From NCBI RefSeq assembly GCF_026914265.1, contig NC_069124.1:58930589-58994588 (forward strand): a stretch of 64,000 nt of DNA, read 5' to 3'. Within the stretch, counting starts at the first letter, position 1, and every line of letters starts with the position of its first letter. This DNA comes from Mya arenaria. Taxonomy: Eukaryota > Mollusca > Bivalvia > Myida > Myidae. A program made the position numbers and the translations under genes. Positions 11,442-24,700 of the stretch are shown here, in pieces. Under the pieces are notes generated by a model. It was not told the DNA's origin and searched no databases. It worked only from the letters and a program-made list of their open reading frames with translations.

Positions 11442-13090
11442 CTGTCAAAATCTGACAACTGTTTGTTTACATATACAGTACGCGCTATTTTCACAACAAT
11501 ATTTTTGTTCAATGACTCCGGATAAAAAGAGAAATTGGAAGAAATATCTGGTAAAAGATCAGCTCTATTAAGCGATTGTCAAAAAAATAAATTCGTGTAA
11601 GTATAATCAGTTTCGATATTTTATTATGGATTTGTATATTTGATAAGATTCACTAGGCATTCAGACCATAATCTTATTTTGTAATATGTTTTCGCGATGA
11701 AGTTCGTTCCAGATTTCTAAATAGTATCACTAAAATACAACTTTTCGCAGTGATCTATAAAAATTAATCTGATAACACTTGTTAATACTTTTTGATGATT
11801 ATGAAAGTATAATAGCCATGTAAAGATTAATATATTTATAATATTACAAACTATTCAACTAGTCTAAAATAATAGACATTCATTACGGGATTCTTTTTAT
11901 CCTTGAAGAATGAGCAATATATGAAATTGTAAAAAAATCTGTCAACATAAAATTATTTGGACTAACTGATCAGCCAGTGAAACCTCTAGTCCACCTATCA
12001 CAACCTCATAACAGGCTTCCACACTAGCTTCCAAACATGCACTTCATTCGTATTTGATATTTTTTCTCTTAAACCATATATATTTCATTTGTGTAAATAA
12101 TGACATAGATTTTTTTTGTTTTACCATAATCTTTTTATCTTAAAATAGTGTTTTTACTTTTATTGTGAAAAAACAGTATTTCTTAATCCAATGAATCCAA
12201 TGAACAAAAATTTACATAATTTAACAATGTTATACTTGTGTATATATATATATATATATATATATAAATGGGCGCATGAAAGTTATTTATTACATTTTGG
12301 TAATCTTAGAAGTTGTAAAGACACATTTTAGTTTAATGTTGTCAAACACCTCCTTCCTACGAATTAAAATTTCATTTCGTGATAATGATTCCTGTAAAAA
12401 TGGTTTTCAAAAAATATATTCAATTGCACTGTGCTATATTTTAGATTTATTAGGCCACACCAAATTGATATTTCGTTCCGCGGATTTACCGCTCCTATTT
12501 TTTTGAAAATGTAAAAAAAATATTTTTATTTTTTTTGTGCGCCCGCATCTCCATTTTGATCGCCAAGCAGATTTTTTTTCAGGTAATAATTTATTAAAAG
12601 GCTAAAAATAATCAAGTATAATTTTTCTACGCTAGTTTTCATGTTTTTGTAAAGGGAAGTTACCAATGCGTAGTGTTTTTATACTGTATATCGATCGGTT
12701 TAGCATGGGTTTCAATAAATTCAATCAAAATGGCGGCTTCTGGTATAAACAATGTGGCTCAAAGTTTGGAAATTAAATCTTATTTTTGACAATAAATATG
12801 TTTTGAGCATGCTTGAAATCATTGTTGATCGTCTCATGCACGAAAGGATCATTATTTAAAGCAATCATTATGCAATAAAGCATGTGTATCTGAGACTGGT
12901 ATACAAACGATTATATTGCGTAATTAGTGACTCGTTTTGAATGGAAATCGGAATGATCAACTTAGTACTATTTTATTCAAGTCATAATACAAGGGACCAA
13001 AATTTTACCTCGTTACGACGATGCTGAAGATGACAGGTCAACTTAACTGGAACATGAGTCATTGTTTGGTCCAAATTGATGTATCAAGCT
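11442..13090. other. Intergenic, AT-rich, with a (TA)n run
   Basis: This separates the divergent desulfhydrase and DIS3L genes. It holds a (TA)n microsatellite at about 12241-12266 and a repeat fragment at 12449-12600 listed separately. The first few hundred bases presumably hold the desulfhydrase promoter, but I recognise no element. Confidence 0.5.
12449..12600 (+). repeat. Dispersed repeat family C, copy 1
   Basis: It starts 'ttaggccacaccaaattgat', then 'tcgttccgcggattt', then a T-rich tract with 'gtgcgcccgc'. The reverse complement of 15330-15478 has the same order: 'aaggccacagcaaattaat', 'agttcctcggattt', a T/A-rich tract and gcgagcg. The two copies are inverted relative to each other. 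Confidence 0.55.
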
Positions 13091-13095
13091 CATTT

Positions 13096-14377
13096 TTAGC
13101 TTAACTATTCGAAGAATAAGGAGAGCTATACTACTCACCCTGGCGTCGGCAGTGGGGTCAGCGTCGGTGTTGACGTCACACCTTGGTTAAGGTTTTGCAT
13201 GTAAGCACCTTTAAGTCATTATCTCAGTAAATACATCAGTTATTGCATTGAAACTTTAAATATGTATTCCCAACTATCTTACATACTAAATTAATGAAGT
13301 TAGATAACAATTATTTGAATATAATGCAAATAATAGGCCTTTATTATTCGACTTAGAAATTCTGGTTAAGGTTTTGCGTGTAAGCACACATAGGTTAATA
13401 TCTCAGCAACTACTTGAGGTATTGCATTGATACTTGATACAATGTTACTCAACCATCCAACCTACTAAATTGACCAAGTTAGATAACTCTAGTTTGCATT
13501 TAATGCAAAATAATTGCCCTTTATTATTCGACTTAGAAATTCTGGTTAAGGTTTTGCATGTAGCCACATTTAAGTCAATATCTCAGCAAATATATCATGT
13601 ATTGCATTGAAACATTAGATATGTATTCCCAGATAACACTTTTTTTAATTTAATACAAATTATTGGCCTTTATTATTTGACTTAGAAATTCTGGTTAAGG
13701 TTTAACATGTAAGCACACATAGGTTAATATTTCAGCAATTACTTGATGGATTGCATTGAGACTTTATACAATGGTACTCAACCATCTACTTAAATAACCA
13801 AGTAAGATAACTCCAGTTTGCATTAAATTAAAATAATGGCCCCTTTTTTATTCGACATAGAAATTCTGGTTAAGGTTTTGCATGTAACCACTTTAAAGTC
13901 AATACCTCAGCGAATACATCATGTATTGCATTGAAACTTTACACACAGGCTCCCATCTATTTAACCTTCTTATTTAATCAAGTAAGATAACTCTATCTTT
14001 TATAATATATAATTTTTGCCCCTTTATTATGCGACTTAGAAATTCTGGTTAAGGTCTTGCATGTTAGCACACATAGGATAATATCTCAGCAACTATTTGA
14101 TGTATTGCATTGAGACTTTATACAATGGTATTCAACCACCCAACTTACTTGAATAACCAAGTTAGATAACTGTATTTTGCAAATAATGGCCCTTTATTAT
14201 TAGACTCTGTGCAAATATTTTGCATGAAACTACATTTATGTTTATATCTCAGCACATCATGTATTGCATTGAAATCTAATCTAACAGTGATCCATGCATG
14301 TTTCGCCAAAACTTTTCAATCCTTACATTGAAAAGCGGCGGAATAGTTGAGCGCGCTGTCACTGTGACAGCTCTTGT
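13096..14377 (+). mobile_element. Element with a core of about 175-bp tandem repeats, copy 1
   Basis: The left flank (tagcttaactattcgaagaa) and right flank (aaaagcggcggaatagttga...cagctcttg) surround about six repeats, each starting 'ttctggttaaggttttgc' (about 13182, 13362, 13540, 13690, 13864, 14044) plus a decayed seventh. The same element lies reversed at 37981-39068. 'tatcaa' occurs just outside both ends and could be a target duplication. The layout resembles non-autonomous Helitron-like elements of bivalves, but the class is not proven. Confidence 0.75.
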
Positions 14378-14526
14378 TTATCAAATTCTGACAAAACAAC
14401 AGTTTTGAACAAATATCTTTTCACAAATAGCGATATAAACACTGGTCTGGATATACCTCAACATAAGTAAGCCTAAGTTTATCACCTTATATTTTGTTTT
14501 TATTTGCAGCATAATCCGGGATTGTA

Positions 14527-14849
14527 ATGCACTTTTCAATTGTAACCACTGCCCCGCCCACCCCTCGCCCTTGTTCCAGGGGTATTCCGGGGACAGCAGA
14601 GGCAATAGGCTGTGTTTTTACCTTTCAGGTGGCCCCGCAGTGCCTAGTGAATGTGGTTTTGTCTTCATATTGAAACTAGTCGGGAATGGGCCTCATATAG
14701 GTATTTGGGGTTGCGGGGCCAATTGGCAGGGATTTTACCAGTAGTGTCCCTGCAGGTTGGGTATTTTACCCGGGTTTTGAGAGACCGGAAGTCAAAGTCC
14801 CAGCTATTCCGGACTTAGGGGGGGTGGCATATACAATTGGCTGGTGCAT
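14527..14849. mobile_element. MITE family B, copy 2
   Basis: The ends are ATGCAC..CAATTGTAACCA on the left and ACAATTGGCTGGTGCAT on the right. The interior shares 'aggtggcc-cgcagtgcc' and 'gggattttaccagtag' with the copies at 4340 and 41309. Compared with copy 1 it carries an extra block around 14665-14725 that copy 3 also has. Confidence 0.8.
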
Positions 14850-15329
14850 AAAAACATCTAAATAACCAAAACAAGTACTCTGAAAAATACCCTTGTTCTT
14901 TTTGTTTTAATAAGCACATGTCATTGCATTTCCTGTGATAATGAAAACAAAATTTAGTCTATGTTATATGGAGTCTGATGTTTGATGATGCCTGTGTAAG
15001 TGATCATTTTTTACAAATCCAAAATCAATCCTAAGTTATGTCTAAATACAGTTGCATATGATGTTAAACTGATTCAGGTAGATTTATATAAGTCGTTTCA
15101 AACTTTTTACTAAAAGCAGGGTTATTTATTATTATGAATGATCGTCATATTAATGTACGTTATAATTATATAAGAAATTAGATTTATCCATATAATGTTT
15201 GTACTAAACATGCATGAATAAATAGTATGTATTCCGACATTTACCCATTGTCCATTAGAGGTTCAGTTCAAGATGGCATTAAAATGGGTTTAAGGGCAAT
15301 TATTTTGAACAATCTTTCTTATTTTTATA

Positions 15330-15478
15330 TTGAATACAAGGAAAAATATATTTTTCGCTCTTCGCTCGCTTCGGTTTTTATGAAAACTGACAAAAAATTT
15401 TTTTTATTTTTTTTCGCTCGCTCCAATTTTTTTTGGCAAAAATCCGAGGAACTAAACATTAATTTGCTGTGGCCTTAG
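15330..15478 (-). repeat. Dispersed repeat family C, copy 2
   Basis: Reverse-complement relative of 12449-12600, ending 'gctgtggccttaggt'. It includes repeated 'ttcgctcgct' motifs. It lies about 260 bases upstream of the DIS3L start codon, so it may form part of the promoter-proximal DNA. Confidence 0.5.
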
Positions 15479-15742
15479 GTATACAATAAAAGAAAAAGGG
15501 CACCCTGTAATGTGATATTCATCTGTCAAATTGATAATGTGTTTTATAGTTTTTATTTTAAATTTCTGACCAAGGGCCCTTTTCATATTTAAATCCTCGA
15601 TGGAGCAATGATTAAACATAAGTATCCAATCACTGAATCACAATTTGCCACCTTAAACTTTTTTTCCTTTATAAGCTAAGCTTTGAAATCAGAAACCTTT
15701 CCTCATTTTCCAGTGTAAGACGGATGAGACTTATATTCAGAA

Positions 15743-18700
15743 ATGTTGGAAAAGAGTGATCGCCGTCTTCGATTAAAAAATGTTCATGGGAAGAGTGTTT
15801 GTGTGGTTCGTGAAGTGTATCGTAGGGAAGATATCCCCTGTCAGAGTGAAGCATGTATAGCCAGATGCCAGAACACAACAATTACATCAGGCAAGTTAAA
15901 TCAAAGTGTTGAGTTGTTTAATAATTTTAATACATGAGCATGGCTGATTCTTATCCCAATTATTGATGTGGGATATTGAAAGACTGAATTTATCTAACTC
16001 AAGTTTGTCTCTTTCTTAAGGGTAAGTATTTATTTTACTATTAAACTGCTCTCTGTTTCATTTGAATCAAGCTCTCAACACGGTTTTATTTTAAAAAGAC
16101 TAACACACAAGAATGGGCTGTTTTCTGAAATCATTTTCCGCCCAAAGTTACAGACTTATGTTTTGATATTCTCAACATGTTTTCAAGGTCCCCCGACTCT
16201 GCTGCCAAAAGATATTACCCACTATGTAATACCGGACCCCCAGACAGCACGAGAGTATCTGGAGATATTTGAAAGTCACCATATCAGGGGCATCATATTT
16301 ACACAGACAGCAGCTCATAGTGTAAGGCACTAGTCTTTTTTTATTACATTTTTGGTAATTGAAAATTTATATATATAAGTATTTTTTTGCTGGTGTGAAT
16401 ATCAATTGAGAAATTTGTGCAACATTTAATATTATCTTATCAAAATTGAAATACAAACAATCACGTTAGAAAAAGTACAAACAATTTAAGCGATTTATTT
16501 GTGTAAAATTTGATATAATCTCAGGGTTCCCCCTAGGTTCTCAAAAGTTGTCGCCACTTTTCCGCCGATGGTTAAGGGGGTTGCGTTAGGCCCCCATACG
16601 GGTCATCTTATACATGTACATGCAGCCATAAACAAATGTACAAACATATTTCGTTGAAATTGTACTATCTATGACTATAAACATATCTCTGTCTTCAGGT
16701 ACAACATGATGGCAGCAGGAGGCTTCACTCGCGCTTGAAGAACCTTATAAAGGATCGCAGGAGGGGCTCAGTCATCTTTCATAATGAATTCCAAACCTAC
16801 GCCTACTGTGAGAGAGAGCCAGGCGAGAAACTAAGTCATTGGCACGTCAGGTATAGCAAATGGTAGTAAGAATCAGTCAATCAAAATCAATGCCATGTAG
16901 GACCGCAAATGCATATAAAAGTAAATTATTACATATAATATTATATTGTCTATGAGTAAGTGATGTATGAGCTGATGAACATTACTTCTGGCTGTTAATG
17001 GTTTGAAATGAGATGATCAAGTTTATATAATGTGTTTAACTTTTGTCTCATTCAGATGTAAAAAACATTTCTTTCTCATTTGTTTTCTACATGGAATGTT
17101 TTTTACATCAATTTTTTTAACTATTTACGACAGTTGTAAACTGTTATTAAGGTCGATAATCATTATGCAAATTTGGGTGAACAATTGTCCAAAATTTCAA
17201 TTTGTTCAGTCTAATTTTGAACCGTCTTTGAAGTTGCTTGAAAAACTTGATAGACAAATGTTCTCAATGATAAATTTGAATACATATGTACAGCCTTTAC
17301 ATGTATTGTCAGTTTCATAGATTTACACTAACTAGTCAAGTTGAGTCAACTGTATTTCCAGAGCTACCTATAAGACAGCAGATTGGTATTTCAACCACCT
17401 GGCAGCTAGTATTCCAATTGTCATGGTTACCAGTGATGAACAGGTAAACATTTGCAAAGGTATCATCGTCGCTGCTAAATGCTAGCGTGTCATGAATGTC
17501 TAACCTTGAGTAAATAAAATAAAATATATACATTGTTCTAAAATGTTCACTAAAATTACTATGCATATAGCATGAGCTCTGTATTTCTTGTTTTAAAATT
17601 TTCTTTATTTTGGATAGCTTTTGTGCATTGATTCATTTTAGTCCTTTATACATTTGTACATCTTTGTTCACTAACTGTTTTGAACTTCAGTTTATCCATG
17701 ATTTTGGCCACAAGACACCTAACCTGTTTGTGCTGACAATGCGAGACTACCTAGAGGGGTTTTGGGCCCAGCTTGTCCCAGAGATCATGGAGCTGTATCA
17801 GTCCCTGCATGACTCCTCCAAGAACAAGACCAAGGGTATATCAACAAAGATTTACAGTAACAATCATATACATAAAATTCTATTTTAAAGTTGTGGAGTC
17901 AATCCATTGACAAGAGGGCATTCTTTTTAACTGATGCACTGTAGTTAAAAGCCCTAAAAAGATGACTCTGTAATTATAAGGGCAGCCTCTGGAGCAAAAA
18001 TATCCAAAAGCAGAGGAAATCTAACAAAATAATGAGGCACTGTTTTGTATTAACATGTATTACCCATACATACTGTTTGATGGCTTTACTTTGAATTCTG
18101 CAAAGAGTTGCAATATTATGCAGTCAAACTCCATTGATTCGAACTAGCTTGGCTAAATTTCCTTGTTGGCTCAAACTGGATGTAAAGGACTAATTTTTTC
18201 TTTGAATGTAAGCATTCTGGATTGGCTTAAATTTACCGAGGCTCGTGGTATTTTCGCCTGTCCCCGGGAGCTTGAGCTAACAGGGTTTGACTGTATACAT
18301 ATTTCCCCCAAACAGATGTATGCGAGTATGTGGGTTACCTGCCAGCTGACATTCTGGCTGAGGGGTTGAAGACTGGAAAGTACATCCAGGGATTCATTAA
18401 CGTCAACAAGAGCAACTCTTTACAAGAGGCCTTCATACGCAGGGCTAAGTAAGCACTTCAATCTCTGACCTTCGTTATGAAGCAGGGCCAAGTAAGCAAG
18501 TCCATCTCTGATCTTCATTATGAAGCAGGTTCAAGTAAACACATCCTTTTCTTACCTTCATTATGAAGCAAAACGTCATTTGCAAGCTTACCCCTAATCA
18601 TCTTTAAGACTTTTGGCAGGTAATTGATTCATTTGAGGCATGCAGCTGGTACTAGTGATGTTATCAGTTTTGCACTTTCCATGACTGCCATTAAAAACTT

Positions 18701-21700
18701 CAAATAGAAAACACTCATACTTAAGATGTAGGATGTATTGCATGGATCTATCTGCACTGCTCTACAATGTATGGTTATTCACTTCATGTGATTTTCAGTG
18801 CAGATGACCATGAAAAATAATTTCTTTCCATACCATGTCCTTAGGAAGGATCTCACAGAGGACTCTGGGTCTGACATTTTGATTTCTGGGATGGTGGCTC
18901 GTAACCGGGCTGTGCACGGGGACCTAGTGGTCATGGAGCTGCTTCCACGTGCACAGTGGCAGGGACGATCCACGGGCATACAAAATCCAGGTATGTTGAA
19001 AATCATCTGTGTTCAAATTAAAAAATGGATATTTATGACCATTTTGAACAGTTTAAGCTATAACTGCTTACAATTTTCTAGGTTGGTTGTGATTTTCTTT
19101 TTTTGCTATTTATAACATTCCTGGTGTGAAAGAGTTAATGAAATAAAACTTAAAACCTTGACTTCAGGTAAATATGTGTAACTTTATTGTGCAGGCAAAA
19201 GTATGTCTTTCTGCTTTTAGGTGAGAAAGGATCAGGTGACAATGCAAATGTTAGTGACATGATGCCGACAGGGCGAGTTGTGGGAATTACCCAAAGAAAC
19301 TGGCGGGAATATGTGGCCTGCTTCTCACAGGATGAGGTACATGTTAGATTTAGTGTAATGTATTTAATACAGAAACAATTTGTAATATTGTAAAACAGTT
19401 TTAATGTATTCACATTTACAATGACGTCAATGAATGTTGCATATTAAAAACATCAATGTTGTAATTTTCTAACAAAAATATGGATTGGAAAGATGACATT
19501 GTTATTGTAACTCTTTTTGAAAACACGCAATCACTTTAGGTGTGATTTTGTCAAGAAATATGACTGTGCCACTATATCTCCAGGAGGTGGGCCGCGGGGA
19601 CAAAAAAGCTGGCAAGCTGCTGGTGATACCCTGGGACTATCGGATACCCAAGATCCGCATCAGTACCAGACAGGTGGATGCCCTTAAGGATCACAGGTTA
19701 GTGAAGAGTGTATGGAATAATGATAAAAACACTGATGTTTTTATGAGTTTATCTTATTAAGTTTGAGATCATTGTTTTCCTTGATTTCTTTTTTATAAAA
19801 GAAGACATTTTCTTTTTGAATGCAAGAACCTTTTCAGATATTTGGTTTAAACTTCCTTTACTTAAACACAATTTATTGCTAGTGGGTTAAACAGTTTTGA
19901 TTTAAGATGATAAAACACCAACAGGATTGTGCACATGGCAGTCTTGGTCATGTATATTTGTTAAGGAAGACAGTTGTGCATAATTTAACAAGATTTCCAG
20001 CATGCGTTCTGTCTGTTTGTAGGATCATAGTGCGTATAGACAGCTGGGACATAGACTCCACCTACCCCAATGGTCATTTTGTACGGAGTCTCGGGAAGAT
20101 AGGCGACCTTGAGGCGGAAGTGGCAGCCATCTTGGTAGAAAATGACATCAGAGTCCAATCTTTTTCAGAGGCACAGGTGTGAAAACATGTCTATAGGATA
20201 AGCAAATTTTATGAAGATTGAGGCAGCTTAATGTATTAGGGATATACCAGGGTCTTTCCATTTGAAATCTTGTCTTAATTACTTGTAGAACCAAAATGGG
20301 AAATATTTCATTGCAACTGATGCCTATTTGTTCTACCAGGGTAAATGTTAAAGTCTGAATTTTAGAGCCTATTGAAACTGCATCCGATTTTCTCATTTGC
20401 CCATTCTCAGTTGTTGGAGATGCCAGTGGACACTCCTTTAAGCCCTTGGACAATGGACTCTGAAGAGGTAACAAGAAGACGTGACCTGAGGGAGTCCCAT
20501 CTCATCTTCAGTATCGACCCCAAGGGCTGTGAGGATGTGGATGATACACTCTCTGTCAGGTGAGGCTTGAACTATAAATAATATTACGCCTCAGCCTAGG
20601 AGAAGATAGCCAAGATGAGGTAGCCAGAGAGTAACACATTTTGATTTCTTGTCAGATCATAACTTATGTCACATGATAAATATGTCTAATTCTTCAAAGA
20701 AAAGTCTGTCAGTATGGTTTGATACGCTAACCAACATTGTTGCATGGGTCTTACTTGCTTCATCTCTCACAGGACTTTACCAAATGGTAACACAGAACTA
20801 GGTGTCCACATAGCAGATGTGACTTACTTTGTTGAGCCTGGATCCCTAACAGACCAGGAGGCCCAGAGCCGCTCCACCACTGTGTACCTCGCTGACCGCC
20901 GGTATGACATGCTGCCTGGGGTACTCAGTGCTAACTTGTGCTCACTGGTCAGTGGGGTCGACAGGTATGGACATTTATTTCATACACTTCTTGTAGAAAT
21001 AGAATCATATCAGTGGCATCTTAATGATAATAATTGATGTAGATTTCATTGAGATTGACTTAAAAATATTTACATGTATTAAAAATTGAAATAATAAATA
21101 TATTGACAGTGGTATGATAATAAGAATTACCATCACAACACAGGTATGCAGTGAGTGTGATATGGGAGTTGGACAGAAACTATGAAGTGGTTGATGTCTG
21201 GTATGGCCGCACTGTCATACGCTCACAGTATAAACTGTTCTATGAGGTAAATTGTGTCTGCTTGCCTAAAAGGTTTTGTGGTTAAATCAGTTTATAATGT
21301 AAAATATTTATCACTGCAGTTTTAAATCTTGAAAGCTGCACTCAATTTTATAATATTATTATATTTTACTTAACATTGTGAGGACAAAAAATAGGAACAG
21401 ATACTACAATGAGAACTTAACACCTGAAGCAGTGCCTGATCATTACTCATAATGCCTATGGCTGAGATATTAGACAGTTGTGTGCCAGACAACGGATTAC
21501 CTTGCCCTTTCTATGACCAGCTAGCTCAGGCCATCCATGAAGGGATAGTGGACGCTGAGGTGGTTAGAAGCATTCCAGAACTACACAACCTCTGGGGCAC
21601 AGAACTGGATGACAAGTAGGGTTTACTGAATCCAACTGGACTTCATTAAAACTGATTCTTACTAAAAATGGCCTTTTGGTTGTGATTGAAATAAAATGAC

Positions 21701-24700
21701 AAGTAAAATTATTAATGTACAAAATATCATTAAAATGAACTTAAATCCAAATCTTGCTTATAGATATCAGTTTTTGCAGATAAAGGGCGGGTATTTGAGA
21801 TTACAGTTTTGTTTGTATTAAGAAAAAAATTGTTCCTAGGGTTCAAGAGTTGCGAGAGACAGTTGACCGTTTGATGCAGGTAGCTAGGGGACTTAAGTCT
21901 CGACGTGTGAAGGGTGGGGCTCTTGAACTGGAGAGTGTGGAAGTGCAGGTCCAACTGAGTGAAACAAAGAGTATTGAGAATCTCAACCCAAAACAGGTAA
22001 GAAAACATTGGGTCAAATGTAGATGATCTGTTAGACGACATTGGGGTGGGGTGAAATATAGATGATCTGTTAGACAATATTGGGGTGGGGTCAAATGTAG
22101 ATGATCTGTTAGACGACATTGGGGTGGGGTCAAATGTAGATGATTTGTTAGACGACATTGGGGTGGGGTGAAATGTGGATGATCTGTTAGACGACATTGG
22201 GGTGGGGTCAAATGTAGATGATCTGTTAGACAACATTGGGGTGGGGTAAAATGTAGATGATCTGTTAGACGACATTGGGGTGGGGTGAAATGTAGATGAT
22301 CTGTTAGACGACATTGGGGTGGGGTCAAATAAAGATGATCTGTTAGACGACATTGGGATGGGGTCAAATGTAGATGATTTGTTAGACGACATTGGGGTGG
22401 GGTGAAATGTAGATGATTTGTTAGACGACATTGGGGTGGGGTCAAATGTAGATGATCTGTTAGACGACATTGGGGTGGGGTAAAATGTAGATGATTTGTT
22501 AGACGACATTGGGGTGGGGTGAAATGTGGATGATCTGTTAGACGACATTGGGGTGGGGTCAAATGTAGATGATCTGTTAGACGACATTGGGGAGGGGTCA
22601 AATGTAGATGATTTGTTAGACGACATTGGGGTGGGGTAAAATGTAGATGATCTGTTAGACAATATTGGGTCTGGGTAAAATGTAGATGATCTGTTAGACG
22701 ACATTGGGGTGGGGTCAAATGTAGATGATCTGTTAGACGACATTGGGGTGGGGTCAAATGTAGATGATCTGTTAGACGACATTGGGGTGGGGTCAAATGT
22801 AGATGATCTGTTAGACGACATTGGGGTGGGGTCAAATGTAGATGATCTGTTAGACGACATTGGGGTGGGGTCAAATGTAGATGATCTGTTAGACAATATT
22901 GGGTCTGGGTAAAATGTAGATGATTTGTTAGACGACATTGGGGTGGGGTCAAATGTAGATGATCTGTTAGACGACATCGGGGTGGGGTAAAATGTAGATG
23001 ATTTGTTAGACGACATTGGGGTGGGGTCAAATGTAGATGATCTGTTAGACAATATTTGGATGTGGTCAAATGTAGATGATCTGTTAGACAATATTGGGTC
23101 TGGGTAAAATGTAGATGATCTGTTAGACAATATTGGGTCTGGGTAAAATGTAGATGATCTGTTAGACGACATTGGGGTGGGGTCAAATGTAGATGATCTG
23201 TTTGACAATATTGGGTCTGGATAAAATGTAGATGATCTGTTAGACAATATTTGGGTGGGGTCAAATGTAGATGATCTGTTTGACAATATTGGGTCTGGAT
23301 AAAATGTAGATGATCTGTTAGACAATATTGGGTCTGGATAAAATGTAGATGATCTGTTAGACAATATTGGGTCTGGGTAAAATGTAGATGATCTGTTAGA
23401 CAATATTGGGTCTGGATAAAATGTAGATGATCTGTTAGACAATATTGGGTCTGGGTAAAATGTAGATGATCTGTTAGACAATATTGGGGTGGGGTCAAAT
23501 GTAGATGATCTGTTTGACAATATTGGGTCTGGATAAAATGTAGATGATCTGTTAGACAATATTTGGGTGGGGTCAAATGTAGATGATCTGTTAGACAATA
23601 TTGGGTCTGGATAAACTGTAGATGATCTGTTAGACAATATTGGGTCTGGGTAAAATGTAGATGATCTGTTAGACAATATTGGGTCTGGGTAAAATGTAGA
23701 TGATCTGTTAGACAATATTGGGTCTGGATAAAATGTAGATGATCTGTTAGACAATATTGGGTCTGGGTAAAATGTAGATGATCTGTTAGACAACATTGGG
23801 GTGGGGTCAAATGTAGATGATCTGTTTGACAATATTGGGTCTGGATAAAATGTAGATGATCTGTTAGACAATATTTGGGTGGGGTCAAATGTAGATGATC
23901 TGTTTGACAATATTGGGTCTGGATAAAATGTAGATGATCTGTTAGACAATATTTGGGTGGGGTCAAATGTAGATGATCTGTTTGACAATATTGGGTCTGG
24001 ATAAAATGTAGATGATCTGTTAGACAATATTGGGTCTGGATAAAATGTAGATGAACTGTTAGACAATATTGGGTCTGGGTAAAATGTAGATGATCTGTTA
24101 GACAATATTGGGGTGGGGTCAAATGTAGATGATCTGTTTGACAATATTGGGGAGGGGTCAAATGTAGATGATCTGTTTGACAATATTGGGTCTGGATAAA
24201 ATGTAGATGATCTGTTAGACAATATTGGGTCTGGGTAAAATGTAGATGATCTGTTAGACAATATTGGGGTGGGGTCAAATGTAGATGATCTGTTAGACGA
24301 CATTGGGGTGGGGTCAAATGTAGATGATCTGTTTGACAATATTGGGTCTGGGTAAAATGTAGATGATCTGTTAGACAATATTGGGGTGGGGTCAAATGTA
24401 GATGATCTGTTAGACAATATTTGGGTGGGGTCAAATGTAGATGATCTGTTTGACAATATTGGGTCTGGGTAAAATGTAGATGATCTGTTAGACAATATTG
24501 GGTCTGGGTAAAATGTAGATGATATGTTGGACAGCATTGGGTTGGGTCAAATATTGATGATTTGGGGTCAAATGTAGATGAACTGGTAGACAATATTCGG
24601 GTATGATCAAATGCCTGTGATGATTTGTTGGACAATATTGGGCTTGGGTTAAATGATGATTATCTTATTGACTATGATGGGTTGGGGTCAAATGTTAATG

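Noticed and set aside
12241-12266. (TA)n run as a regulatory site
   Set aside because: Ordinary microsatellite with no supporting context.
21730-24537. 935-aa minus-strand open frame as a gene
   Set aside because: It is the 39-bp minisatellite read in a frame without stops; the alternative frame is equally open and the array lies inside a DIS3L intron.
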